Shown one piece after another: positions 1 to 5,572 of a DNA stretch of 5,572 nt (positions are counted from its first letter, which is position 1; every line of letters begins with the position of its first letter). Below the pieces are notes generated by a model. That model was not told the DNA's origin. It worked only from the letters and a program-made list of their open reading frames with translations, and did no database searches. Made by a program: the position numbers and the translations under genes. The DNA is taken from positions 1-5,572 of the forward strand of contig CACYDL010000075.1 in NCBI GenBank assembly GCA_902773195.1. The letters run 5' to 3'. The DNA comes from an uncultured Lachnospiraceae bacterium (lineage in GTDB: Bacteria > Bacillota_A > Clostridia > Lachnospirales > Lachnospiraceae).

Positions 1-1
1 G

Positions 2-1159
2 AGGGACGTCAGGCTCCTCCGGCACCAGCTGGAGACGGTGTTCGCGCTGCCCAAGGAGTACACCTTCCTCAACTATCTGCGCTGCCACGACGACATCGGC
101 TGGGGCCTCGACTACGATTTCCTGAAGCAGTACGGCATCGAGCAGGTTCCCCACAAGAAATACCTGAACGACTACCTGACGGGGAAATGGTACGGAAGCG
201 ACGCCAGAGGCGAGCTCTACAACGACGATCCCACTCTCGGGGACGCCCGGCTCACCGGGACGACGGCCTCCCTGTGCGGCATCGAGGCGGCGGAATACGA
301 GAAGAACAGCGAGAAGCTCGACCGGGCGATCCGGTTTGACATCATGCTCCACGCGTTCCTGTTCACCCAGAGCGGCATTCCGGTTCTCTACAGCGGGGAC
401 GAGATCGGCCAGCTCAACGACTACACCTACCACGAGAATCCTCTCCGGTTTGACGACAGCCGCTATCTCCACAGAGGGAACCTGAACTGGGAGGACGTCG
501 CGAAGAGAAACGCCCCGGAGACGAGGGAAGGGAGACTCTACTCCGCGATCATGCATCTGGAGAAGCTGCGGGCTCAGTACAGGGTCTTCGACAGCGCCGC
601 GGACACGTGGATCGTCGAGCCCTACAACGACCACATCCTGGGCATCGGCCGGTACTACGACGGGGAGAAGCTGATCGCCCTCTTCAACTTCAGCGAGTAT
701 GACGAGACCGCCTGGATCAACGAGGTGGAGGACTACGTGGATCTTCTGACGGGCGAGCCGAGGGCCGCCAGGGCGGTGGGAATCCCTGCCTACGGATTCG
801 CCTGGCTGATGACGTCCTTCCGGAAGGGAGACGAGGAACCGAGAAAGCTCCCGGTGCTGGAGGACGCGCCCGCCGCGAAGCCGGAGGAGAAGAAGGCGGA
901 GAAGCCGGAGGAGAAGAAGGCGGAAGAAAAGGCGGAGAAGGCAGAGAAAAAGACAGAAAAAAAGGCGGAGGACAAGGCGGAAAAGCCGGCGAAGAAAAAG
1001 ACCGTGAAGAAGGCGGAGGACAAGACCGCGAAGCCGGCGGCGAAAAAAGCGCCCGCGAAGAAGGCGCCGGCCAAAAAGGCCGCCCCGAAGAAGTCCGCCG
1101 GAAAAGCGGCAGCGGAGGGAGACGCCTCCGGGAAGAAGACGGAAGAAGAGGTGAAATGA
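2..1159 (+). CDS. Amylosucrase-like GH13 glucosyltransferase, 3' part (5' end outside window)
   Basis: The frame is open from the left edge, so the gene is truncated at its 5' end; 385 residues are visible. The in-frame GTG at 38 lies inside the conserved barrel and is not a believable start. Seen: the GH13 region IV motif NYLRCHDDIGW (residues 24-34), then GDARLTGTTASLCG, LYSGDEIGQLND and DDSRYLHR, all aligning in order with what I recall of Neisseria amylosucrase. A C-terminal beta-sandwich follows (HILGIGRYYDGEKLIALFNFSEY) and ends near WLMTSF. The catalytic Asp nucleophile and Glu acid/base lie upstream of the window and cannot be checked. The family (GH13_4) transfers glucose from sucrose to alpha-glucan, releasing fructose. 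After the last domain comes a 112-residue Lys/Ala/Glu-rich tail not found in the classical enzyme. The neighbouring sucrose-type permease supports a sucrose role. Sucrose hydrolase or another GH13 glucosyltransferase remains possible. No signal peptide can be judged. Confidence 0.85.
   Translation, partial: RDVRLLRHQLETVFALPKEYTFLNYLRCHDDIGWGLDYDFLKQYGIEQVPHKKYLNDYLTGKWYGSDARGELYNDDPTLGDARLTGTTASLCGIEAAEYEKNSEKLDRAIRFDIMLHAFLFTQSGIPVLYSGDEIGQLNDYTYHENPLRFDDSRYLHRGNLNWEDVAKRNAPETREGRLYSAIMHLEKLRAQYRVFDSAADTWIVEPYNDHILGIGRYYDGEKLIALFNFSEYDETAWINEVEDYVDLLTGEPRAARAVGIPAYGFAWLMTSFRKGDEEPRKLPVLEDAPAAKPEEKKAEKPEEKKAEEKAEKAEKKTEKKAEDKAEKPAKKKTVKKAEDKTAKPAAKKAPAKKAPAKKAAPKKSAGKAAAEGDASGKKTEEEVK
821..1156 (+). 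other. Histone H1-like low-complexity tail of the amylosucrase-like protein
   Basis: These 112 codons follow the end of the folded C-terminal domain. By my count they contain 35 Lys, 25 Ala and 20 Glu, with no aromatic residue, Cys or His, so the segment should be disordered or a charged single helix. It is patterned. The first half mixes Lys and Glu (KPEEKKAE units). The part around 985-1110 is almost purely basic with Lys-Ala-Pro runs such as KKAPAKKAPAKKAAPKK, as in histone H1 or mycobacterial HupB tails. The last dozen residues turn acidic (KKTEEEVK). The frame is intact up to the stop, so this is coding rather than a frameshift artefact. Its function is unknown. Binding to polyanions (nucleic acid, teichoic acid) or to a partner protein is inference. 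Confidence 0.85.
878..925 (+). repeat. 24-bp tandem repeat, two copies, in the tail coding region
   Basis: Copies at 878-901 and 902-925 differ only in the last base (GAG versus GAA, both Glu). Each encodes KPEEKKAE. Weaker, degenerate units follow to about 985. Such in-frame repeats can expand or contract without breaking the reading frame, so tail length may vary between strains. Confidence 0.85.
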
Positions 1160-1160
1160 C

Positions 1161-1988
1161 ATGGAGGGAAGAAAGCTGATCTTTCTCGACATCGACGGGA
1201 CCCTGACGGTCGCGGGTGAGAACGTTCCTCCTGAGAGCGCCCTCAGGGCGGTCAGGGAGACGCAGGCGCGGGGCAACCTCGTCTATCTGTGCACCGGCAG
1301 GAACTACGCGATGCTCAAGCCCCTCCTCCGCTACGGCTTCGACGGGATGGTCGCCGGGGCCGGCGGGTACGTGGTCTGCGGGGATGAAGTGATCTTCGAC
1401 TGCCCCATGTCCCGGGAGGCGACGGAGAAGTCGCTGGAGCTTCTCCACAGAAACGGCGTGTTCTGCACCCTTGAGACCAGGGACGTGACCTACGGGGACG
1501 AGAACCTGGGGGACTTCCTGGCGGGGCAGGCGGAGGGAAACAGCGAGATCGAGCGGTGGAGGAAGGCCCTCTCGGAGGAGCTGGACATCCATCCGATGAG
1601 CGAGTATGACGGCGCCCCGGCCTACAAGATCGTGATCATGTGCAGGGAGATGAGCCAGCTGGACGAGGCCAGGGCGGCGCTCGAGAAGGACTTCCAGTTC
1701 TGCCTCCAGGAGGTGCCGGCCCACGGCTGCATCAACGGGGAGCTCATCAACCGCAAATTCGACAAGGGCCGCGGCGTCCTGAGGGTCGCGGAGCATCTGG
1801 GGATCCCCGTGTCGGATACCTACGGCTTCGGCGACAGCATGAACGATCTGGAGATGATCCGGACCGTGGGAACCAGCGTGTGCATGGAGAACGGAAGCGC
1901 GGCGCTGAAGGAGGTGAGCGACATGGTCTGCCCCTCCGTCACCGACGACGGCCTCCTGAAGGCCTTCACGGAGCTCGGACTTCTGTGA
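1161..1988 (+). CDS. Cof-type HAD-superfamily (subclass IIB) hydrolase
   Basis: This 275-residue protein is a normal length for the Cof/IIB family of cytoplasmic Mg-dependent phosphatases. All HAD motifs are present: motif I FLDIDGTLT with nucleophile Asp10 and acid/base Asp12; motif II CTGR with Thr45; motif III Lys, most likely Lys202 in KFDKGRGV; and motif IV GFGDSMNDL with Asp225 and Asp229. The segment from about 60 to 190 between motifs II and III is the C2-type cap that sets substrate choice. The start is fixed by AGGTG at 1149-1153, seven bases before the ATG. The start codon lies one base after the amylosucrase stop, so the two genes are almost certainly in one operon and may be translationally coupled. 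Family members act on sugar phosphates, pyridoxal phosphate or FMN, often promiscuously. A sugar-phosphate substrate would suit the neighbourhood, but that is inference. No clear terminator follows. Confidence 0.92.
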   Translation: MEGRKLIFLDIDGTLTVAGENVPPESALRAVRETQARGNLVYLCTGRNYAMLKPLLRYGFDGMVAGAGGYVVCGDEVIFDCPMSREATEKSLELLHRNGVFCTLETRDVTYGDENLGDFLAGQAEGNSEIERWRKALSEELDIHPMSEYDGAPAYKIVIMCREMSQLDEARAALEKDFQFCLQEVPAHGCINGELINRKFDKGRGVLRVAEHLGIPVSDTYGFGDSMNDLEMIRTVGTSVCMENGSAALKEVSDMVCPSVTDDGLLKAFTELGLL

Positions 1989-2020
1989 GATACGGGGCCG
2001 AAACTTTACCTTTGGATTCG

Positions 2021-2049
2021 TTTACAAAAGCCCGAAAGCACACTATAAT
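2021..2049 (+). promoter_or_regulatory. Sigma-A promoter for the PTS permease gene
   Basis: A -35 element TTTACA (2021-2026) and a perfect -10 TATAAT (2044-2049) are separated by exactly 17 bases, in an AT-richer stretch between two GC-rich genes. The predicted transcription start is about 2056-2057, giving a leader of roughly 67 bases before the permease ATG. The closeness to consensus predicts strong basal activity, so control is likely to come from the adjacent cre. Confidence 0.85.
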
Positions 2050-2056
2050 AACTTTG

Positions 2057-2070
2057 TGAAAACGATTACA
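2057..2070 (+). promoter_or_regulatory. Catabolite-responsive element (cre), CcpA-type operator
   Basis: TGAAAACGATTACA fits every defined position of the Gram-positive cre consensus TGWNANCGNTNWCA. It begins seven bases after the -10 box, so it sits at about +1 to +14. Known cre sites at or just downstream of the start site mediate repression by CcpA with HPr-Ser-P when a preferred sugar is present. A dedicated LacI-family sucrose regulator (ScrR type) binds similar pseudo-palindromes and cannot be excluded. No regulator gene lies in the window. Confidence 0.8.
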
Positions 2071-2086
2071 GCATACCGCTGTGATT
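2064..2086 (+). other. Leader hairpin overlapping the 3' end of the cre
   Basis: ACAGC (2068-2072) and GCTGT (2078-2082) are perfect inverted arms around the 5-base loop ATACC. In RNA the stem can extend to nine pairs (2064-2072 with 2078-2086) if two G-U pairs are allowed. No T-run follows, so it is not a terminator. It lacks good similarity to the antiterminator RNA sites of the BglG/LicT/SacY family. It could stabilise the mRNA 5' end or extend the operator, or be chance. Confidence 0.4.
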
Positions 2087-2110
2087 CTTTTCTGCAATAT
2101 CCCAAAAATG

Positions 2111-2118
2111 AGGAGGGG
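2111..2118 (+). promoter_or_regulatory. Strong ribosome binding site of the permease gene
   Basis: AGGAGGGG lies five bases before the ATG at 2124 and is nearly fully complementary to the 16S 3' end. It decides the start of the permease and predicts high translation. Confidence 0.85.
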
Positions 2119-2123
2119 AAAAC

Positions 2124-4001
2124 ATGGCATTAGATTATCGCAAATGCGCGCAGGAGATCGTCGATCATATCGGCGGGCGCGACAACGTGGCCCAGGCGGC
2201 GCACTGCGCGACGAGGCTCCGTCTTGTCATCAAGGACAACAGCAAGGTCGACAAGGATTATCTCGACAATGTGGACGGCGTCAAGGGCATGTTCGAGTCC
2301 AACGGACAGCTCCAGCTGATCATCGGAACCGGAACGGTCAACAAGGTCTACGACGAGTTCCTCGACATCACCGGCATGACGGCCGCGACGAAGGACGACG
2401 TCAAGGCGGCGGCCGCCGCGAAGCAGCCGCTCTGGAAGCAGCTTCTGAAGCCCATCGGCGACGTCTTCGTTCCGATTCTTCCCGCGATCGTTGCCTCCGG
2501 CCTCATGATGGGTCTCGTCGAGGCGCTCGGCAAGGCGATCCCCGGATTCGCGGGGACCGACTGGTATCAGTTCCTCGACATGGTGGCGAATACGGCCTTT
2601 GCCTATCTGCCGGTCATCGTCGCGATCTCCGCTGCCAGGGTATTCGGCGGCAACATCTTCCTCGGCGCCGTCATCGGTCTTCTGATGATCCACTCCAGTC
2701 TGACCAACGGCTGGAACGCCGCGAACGGCTACGATGTCTGGTATCTCTTCGGGCACATCAAGATCGGGAATTATACGCTCGGCCAGATCAACCAGCTCGG
2801 CTATCAGGGACACGTCATACCTGTCATGATTGCCGTACTGTTTATGAGTAAGCTGGAAAAATGGCTGCATGAACACGTACCGGAAATGATCGACCTCTTC
2901 GTCACCCCGCTGACCACGGTCTTCGTGACGGCCCTTCTTACCTTCGTCGTCATCGGCCCGATCTTCTCGGCCCTTGAGACGGCGGTTCTCGCCGGCGCCA
3001 GAGTCCTGGTCAGGAATCCGATCGGCGCCTGCGTCATGGGCGCGATCTATCCCTGGACCGTCGTCATGGGTCTCCACCATATGTACAACGTCATCGAGGC
3101 GGGCATGCTCGCCGAGACCGGCCTCAACACGTGGATGCCCATCGCCTCCGCGGCAAACTTCGCCCAGTTCGGCGCCTGCCTTGCCGTCGGTATCAAGACC
3201 AGGAACGCCAAGACCAAGGCCGTCGCGATCCCGTCTTCGCTTTCCGCGGCCCTCGGCATCACTGAGCCGGCCATCTTCGGTGTCAACATGCGCTTCTTCA
3301 AGCCGTTTATCGGCGGCATGATCGGCGGCGCGGTCGGCGCGATCTTCGGCGCCCTCACGGGAATCGGCGCGACCTCCTACGGCGTCACCGGCATCCCGGG
3401 CTTCCTCACGATCAACAACATCCCGGTTTATACCGTGCTCCTCCTGGTCTCCGGCGGAATTGCCTTCGCGGTCACCAACTTCATCTGGAAGGAAGAGGAG
3501 AAGCCGGCTGCGGCCTCGGCGACGGCCTCCGCAGCGCCCGCCGCTTCCATCTCCGCCGAGAACGCTCCGAAGAACGTCGTCATGTCCTGCTCCGCGGGCG
3601 AGATTCTTGCCCCGACGGCGGGCCGCGTGATCAGCCGCGAGCAGATCCCGGACGAGACCTTCGCCTCCGGCGTTCTCGGAGACGGCGTCGCCATCGAGCC
3701 GACTTCCGAAAATGTCTACGCCCCCTTCGACGGCACGATCTCCTCGGTCGCTGAGTCGAAGCACGCCGTCGGCATCACCGGCGCGGGCGACATGGAGCTG
3801 CTGATCCACGTCGGCGTCGACACGGTCGCCATGAACGGCGACGGCTTCCAGGTCTTCGTGAAGGAGGGAGACTCCGTGAAGGCCGGACAGAAGCTGATGA
3901 CGTTCGACAGGAAGAAGATCGCCGCCGCCGGACATCCGGACTGCGTCGTGACGCTTCTCACCAATTCCGACGACTATGAGGACCTGAAGGTCAACCTGTA
4001 A
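2124..4001 (+). CDS. scrA: PTS sucrose-family permease, EIIBCA fusion
   Basis: This complete 625-residue protein imports a sugar across the membrane while phosphorylating it. Domain order is B-C-A. EIIB (about 1-85) has the phosphocysteine motif HCATRLRL with Cys28 and ends in [12 protein letters not shown], a form typical of the sucrose group rather than the beta-glucoside group. EIIC (about 105-455) has some ten hydrophobic segments, the loop [14 protein letters not shown], and the GITEPAIFG signature (378-386). An Ala/Pro/Ser linker (about 456-482) leads to EIIA (about 488-625) of the Crr type. That domain carries both active-site histidines: His547 in SKHAVGI and the phosphorylated His562 in [10 protein letters not shown]. 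All key residues are present and the length matches family IIBCA proteins. It is transcribed from its own promoter with a cre, and a terminator follows directly, so it is probably monocistronic. Sucrose is the best substrate guess, supported by the amylosucrase-like gene upstream. A related glucoside such as trehalose or a beta-glucoside cannot be ruled out. Confidence 0.88.
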   Translation: MALDYRKCAQEIVDHIGGRDNVAQAAHCATRLRLVIKDNSKVDKDYLDNVDGVKGMFESNGQLQLIIGTGTVNKVYDEFLDITGMTAATKDDVKAAAAAKQPLWKQLLKPIGDVFVPILPAIVASGLMMGLVEALGKAIPGFAGTDWYQFLDMVANTAFAYLPVIVAISAARVFGGNIFLGAVIGLLMIHSSLTNGWNAANGYDVWYLFGHIKIGNYTLGQINQLGYQGHVIPVMIAVLFMSKLEKWLHEHVPEMIDLFVTPLTTVFVTALLTFVVIGPIFSALETAVLAGARVLVRNPIGACVMGAIYPWTVVMGLHHMYNVIEAGMLAETGLNTWMPIASAANFAQFGACLAVGIKTRNAKTKAVAIPSSLSAALGITEPAIFGVNMRFFKPFIGGMIGGAVGAIFGALTGIGATSYGVTGIPGFLTINNIPVYTVLLLVSGGIAFAVTNFIWKEEEKPAAASATASAAPAASISAENAPKNVVMSCSAGEILAPTAGRVISREQIPDETFASGVLGDGVAIEPTSENVYAPFDGTISSVAESKHAVGITGAGDMELLIHVGVDTVAMNGDGFQVFVKEGDSVKAGQKLMTFDRKKIAAAGHPDCVVTLLTNSDDYEDLKVNL

Positions 4002-4063
4002 GCAGAGCCTGCGGCGCCGGCGCGGATGGTTTTTACGCGCCGGCAGCTGTCTTTTTCCTTTTT
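4002..4063 (+). terminator. Rho-independent terminator after the PTS permease
   Basis: A perfect 9-bp GC stem, GCCGGCGCG (4016-4024) with CGCGCCGGC (4036-4044), has an 11-base loop. Outer pairs GCAG (4002-4005) with CTGT (4047-4050) can extend it across an internal loop. This brings the base of the stem next to the T-rich tract at 4052-4063 (TTTTT, CC, TTTTT). The structure begins immediately after the stop codon and separates permease transcription from ptsI, at least in part. Confidence 0.82.
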
Positions 4064-4200
4064 CCGCGGACATCGTCCGATGCTCATCTACGGAAACGGG
4101 TACCATTGATCTCCGGGGACGCGTTCCATGCGGCACCTGTCAGGGCGGACGGCACATCCGTCTCCGGCCATTACAATACAACTATACTAGGAGAAGGCGA
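4064..4200 (+). promoter_or_regulatory. Leader region of ptsI; promoter not firmly identified
   Basis: A promoter for ptsI is expected here because a terminator lies upstream. Possible -10 boxes are TACAAT (4172-4177) and TATACT (4183-4188), but neither has a good -35 at 16-18 bases. TATACT would also leave almost no leader before the ribosome binding site AGGAG (4189-4193), which sits seven bases before the ATG. Short inverted repeats occur at 4067-4079 (CGGAC-ATC-GTCCG), 4071-4082 (CATCG-TC-CGATG) and 4148-4162 (GACGG-CACAT-CCGTC). The promoter may be weakly matched or activator-dependent, or ptsI may rely on read-through. Confidence 0.35.
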
Positions 4201-5572
4201 ATGGAAGTTTACAAGGGCAGTACTTCGTTTAAGGGAATCGCGATCGGAAAGATCGCAGAAATGAAGAAGGCGTCCACCGTCGTGCGCAGGACCCACATCG
4301 AGGACATCGAGGCGGAGCTGGCGCGCTATCAGGCGGCGAAGCAGCAGGCGCATGATGAGATCATGGCTCTCTACGACAAGGCCATGAAGGAAGTCGGCGA
4401 GGCTCAGGCCGAGATCTTCGAAGTGCACGCGGCCTTCCTCGATGAATTCGACGACTCTGTTGAGAACATCATCAGGGAGCAGAACATCAACGCGGAATAC
4501 GCCGTCTCATCCACGGGCGAGAACACGGCGGCCATGTTCGCCGCGATGGACGACAACCCGTACATGCAGGCCCGCACCACGGACATCAGGGACGTGGCGG
4601 ACCGCGTCATCCGCGCCCTCGAGGGCGGCGACGGCGAGACCAACCATTTCACCGAGCACGTCATCCTCGTGGCCGACGATCTCGCGCCGAGCGAGACGGT
4701 GCAGCTCGACAAGTCCATGGTCCTGGCCTTCGTCACGAGAGAAGGCTCCACCAACTCCCACACGGCGATCCTCGCCAGGACGATGAACATCCCGGCCCTC
4801 TGCCAGACGCCGGTCCCCAGGGACGCGGACGGCAAGCCCGGCATCGTGGACGGCTACACCGGACAGATCATCATCGATCCGGACGCCGAGACCATGGAGA
4901 AATATCAGAGCCTCCTGCTCAAGGAAGCCGAGAAGCAGAAGCTGCTGGCGGAGCTGAAGGGCAAGGACACCGTCACGAAGTCCGGCAGGAAGGTCAAGCT
5001 CTACGCCAATATCGGCGGCATCGGCGACATCAACTTCGTGCTGGAGAACGACGCCGCCGGCGTCGGCCTCTTCCGCAGCGAGTTCCTGTACCTGCAGAGT
5101 GAGGACTTCCCGACCGAGGAGGAGCAGTTCAAGGCCTACAAGCAGGTCGTGGAGATGATGGCCGGCAAGGAAGTGGTCGTCAGAACCCTCGATATCGGCG
5201 CGGACAAGCAGATCGACTACTTCAATCTCGACAAGGAAGACAACCCCGCCCTGGGCTACCGGGCGATCCGCATCTGCCTGACCCAGGAGGAGATCTTCAG
5301 GACCCAGCTGCGCGCCCTCTACCGCGCCTCGGCCTACGGCAATATCGACATCATGTTCCCGATGATCACGTCGGTCTGGGAAGTCGAGCGCGCCAAGGCC
5401 ATCTGCGAGGAAGTCAAGGCGGAACTGACCGCCCAGAAGATCCCGTTCAAGGACGTGTCCCTCGGCATCATGATCGAGACCCCCGCGGCCGTCATGATCG
5501 CGGACGAGCTGGCGGAGCTGGTGGACTTCTTCAGTATCGGAACCAACGATCTGACCCAGTACACGCTGGCCA
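4201..5572 (+). CDS. ptsI: PTS enzyme I, PEP-protein phosphotransferase (3' end outside window)
   Basis: This cytoplasmic enzyme starts every PTS phosphorelay by taking phosphate from PEP and giving it to HPr. The frame is open without interruption from the ATG to the right edge (457 residues). The family is about 570-575 residues, so roughly 110-120 C-terminal residues are missing. The N-terminal region (about 1-145) holds the helical HPr-binding insert. The swivelling phosphohistidine domain carries [12 protein letters not shown] with His187, equivalent to His189 of E. coli. A linker helix (about 228-255) leads to the PEP-binding barrel: [12 protein letters not shown] (287-298), [42 protein letters not shown] and [13 protein letters not shown] at the window end. 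The catalytic Cys near residue 500 is beyond the edge. AGGAG at 4189-4193 supports the start. ptsH is not upstream, unlike the common ptsHI order; it may be downstream or elsewhere. The adjacent EIIBCA is a likely downstream client. Confidence 0.96.
   Translation, partial: MEVYKGSTSFKGIAIGKIAEMKKASTVVRRTHIEDIEAELARYQAAKQQAHDEIMALYDKAMKEVGEAQAEIFEVHAAFLDEFDDSVENIIREQNINAEYAVSSTGENTAAMFAAMDDNPYMQARTTDIRDVADRVIRALEGGDGETNHFTEHVILVADDLAPSETVQLDKSMVLAFVTREGSTNSHTAILARTMNIPALCQTPVPRDADGKPGIVDGYTGQIIIDPDAETMEKYQSLLLKEAEKQKLLAELKGKDTVTKSGRKVKLYANIGGIGDINFVLENDAAGVGLFRSEFLYLQSEDFPTEEEQFKAYKQVVEMMAGKEVVVRTLDIGADKQIDYFNLDKEDNPALGYRAIRICLTQEEIFRTQLRALYRASAYGNIDIMFPMITSVWEVERAKAICEEVKAELTAQKIPFKDVSLGIMIETPAAVMIADELAELVDFFSIGTNDLTQYTLA

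Noticed and set aside
38..40. GTG at 38 as the start of the amylosucrase-like gene
   Set aside because: The frame is open to the left edge and the site is inside the conserved GH13 barrel, just before region IV. The true start lies outside the window.
717..1796. A 359-codon minus-strand open frame across the tail and HAD gene
   Set aside because: Its translation is low-complexity Pro/Ser/Arg over the antisense of the Lys/Glu repeats. It overlaps two well-supported + strand genes and has no motif of its own.
1989..2020. A terminator after the HAD gene
   Set aside because: Only a weak pairing (CCGAAA with TTTGG) is present, with no GC-rich stem followed by a T-run, so read-through into the permease gene remains possible.
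2064..2086. A RAT-type antiterminator site for a LicT/SacY-like regulator
   Set aside because: The hairpin lacks the conserved bulged bases and sequence of known sites, and no overlapping terminator with a T-run precedes the permease start.
4091..4104. A second cre-like site (CGGAAACGGGTACC) upstream of ptsI
   Set aside because: It matches only about six of the ten defined consensus positions, compared with all of them at 2057-2070.
2130..4136. A 668-codon open frame on the minus strand opposite the PTS permease
   Set aside because: It mirrors a highly conserved, complete IIBCA gene. Its translation is rich in Arg, Asp and Gly with no recognisable domain. GC-biased third positions commonly keep the antisense frame open.

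Overview
The window is about 60% GC with compact, mostly co-directional genes. It looks like part of a chromosome from a Gram-positive anaerobe of the Bacillota, probably a Clostridia or Lachnospiraceae-type gut or oral bacterium. This rests on strong AGGAGG-type ribosome binding sites, a CcpA-type cre site, a sucrose-family PTS IIBCA permease and an enzyme I with a Clostridia-like active-site motif. The genus cannot be fixed from the sequence alone. All four genes read on the + strand. I see no mobile element, CRISPR array, tRNA or rRNA.

Layout. (1) Positions 2-1159 hold the 3' two-thirds or so of an amylosucrase-like GH13 glucosyltransferase. It ends in an unusual 112-residue Lys/Ala/Glu/Pro-rich tail resembling histone H1. 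(2) Positions 1161-1988 hold a Cof-type HAD phosphatase that starts one base after the amylosucrase stop and is surely co-transcribed with it. (3) Positions 1989-2123 are a regulatory gap with a textbook sigma-A promoter (TTTACA, 17-nt spacer, TATAAT), a perfect-consensus cre at the expected transcription start, and a short leader hairpin. (4) Positions 2124-4001 encode a complete sucrose-family PTS EIIBCA permease. (5) Positions 4002-4200 contain a rho-independent terminator and then the leader of the next gene. (6) From 4201 to the window end is ptsI (enzyme I), missing only about its last 110-120 residues.

How the genes work together. Enzyme I takes phosphate from PEP and passes it through HPr (not encoded here) to the IIA and IIB domains of the permease, which imports and phosphorylates a sugar, most likely sucrose. 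The amylosucrase-like enzyme would act on unphosphorylated sucrose, or on a related glucoside, to build alpha-1,4-glucan. The locus therefore seems to hold both a catabolic and a polymer-forming route for the same sugar. The HAD enzyme may trim a sugar phosphate, but its substrate cannot be read from sequence.

Nothing here amounts to a clearly new system. The best candidates for a second look are the histone-like tail on the amylosucrase, the cre placed on the permease start site, and the pairing of a complete IIBCA permease with ptsI without an adjacent upstream ptsH.
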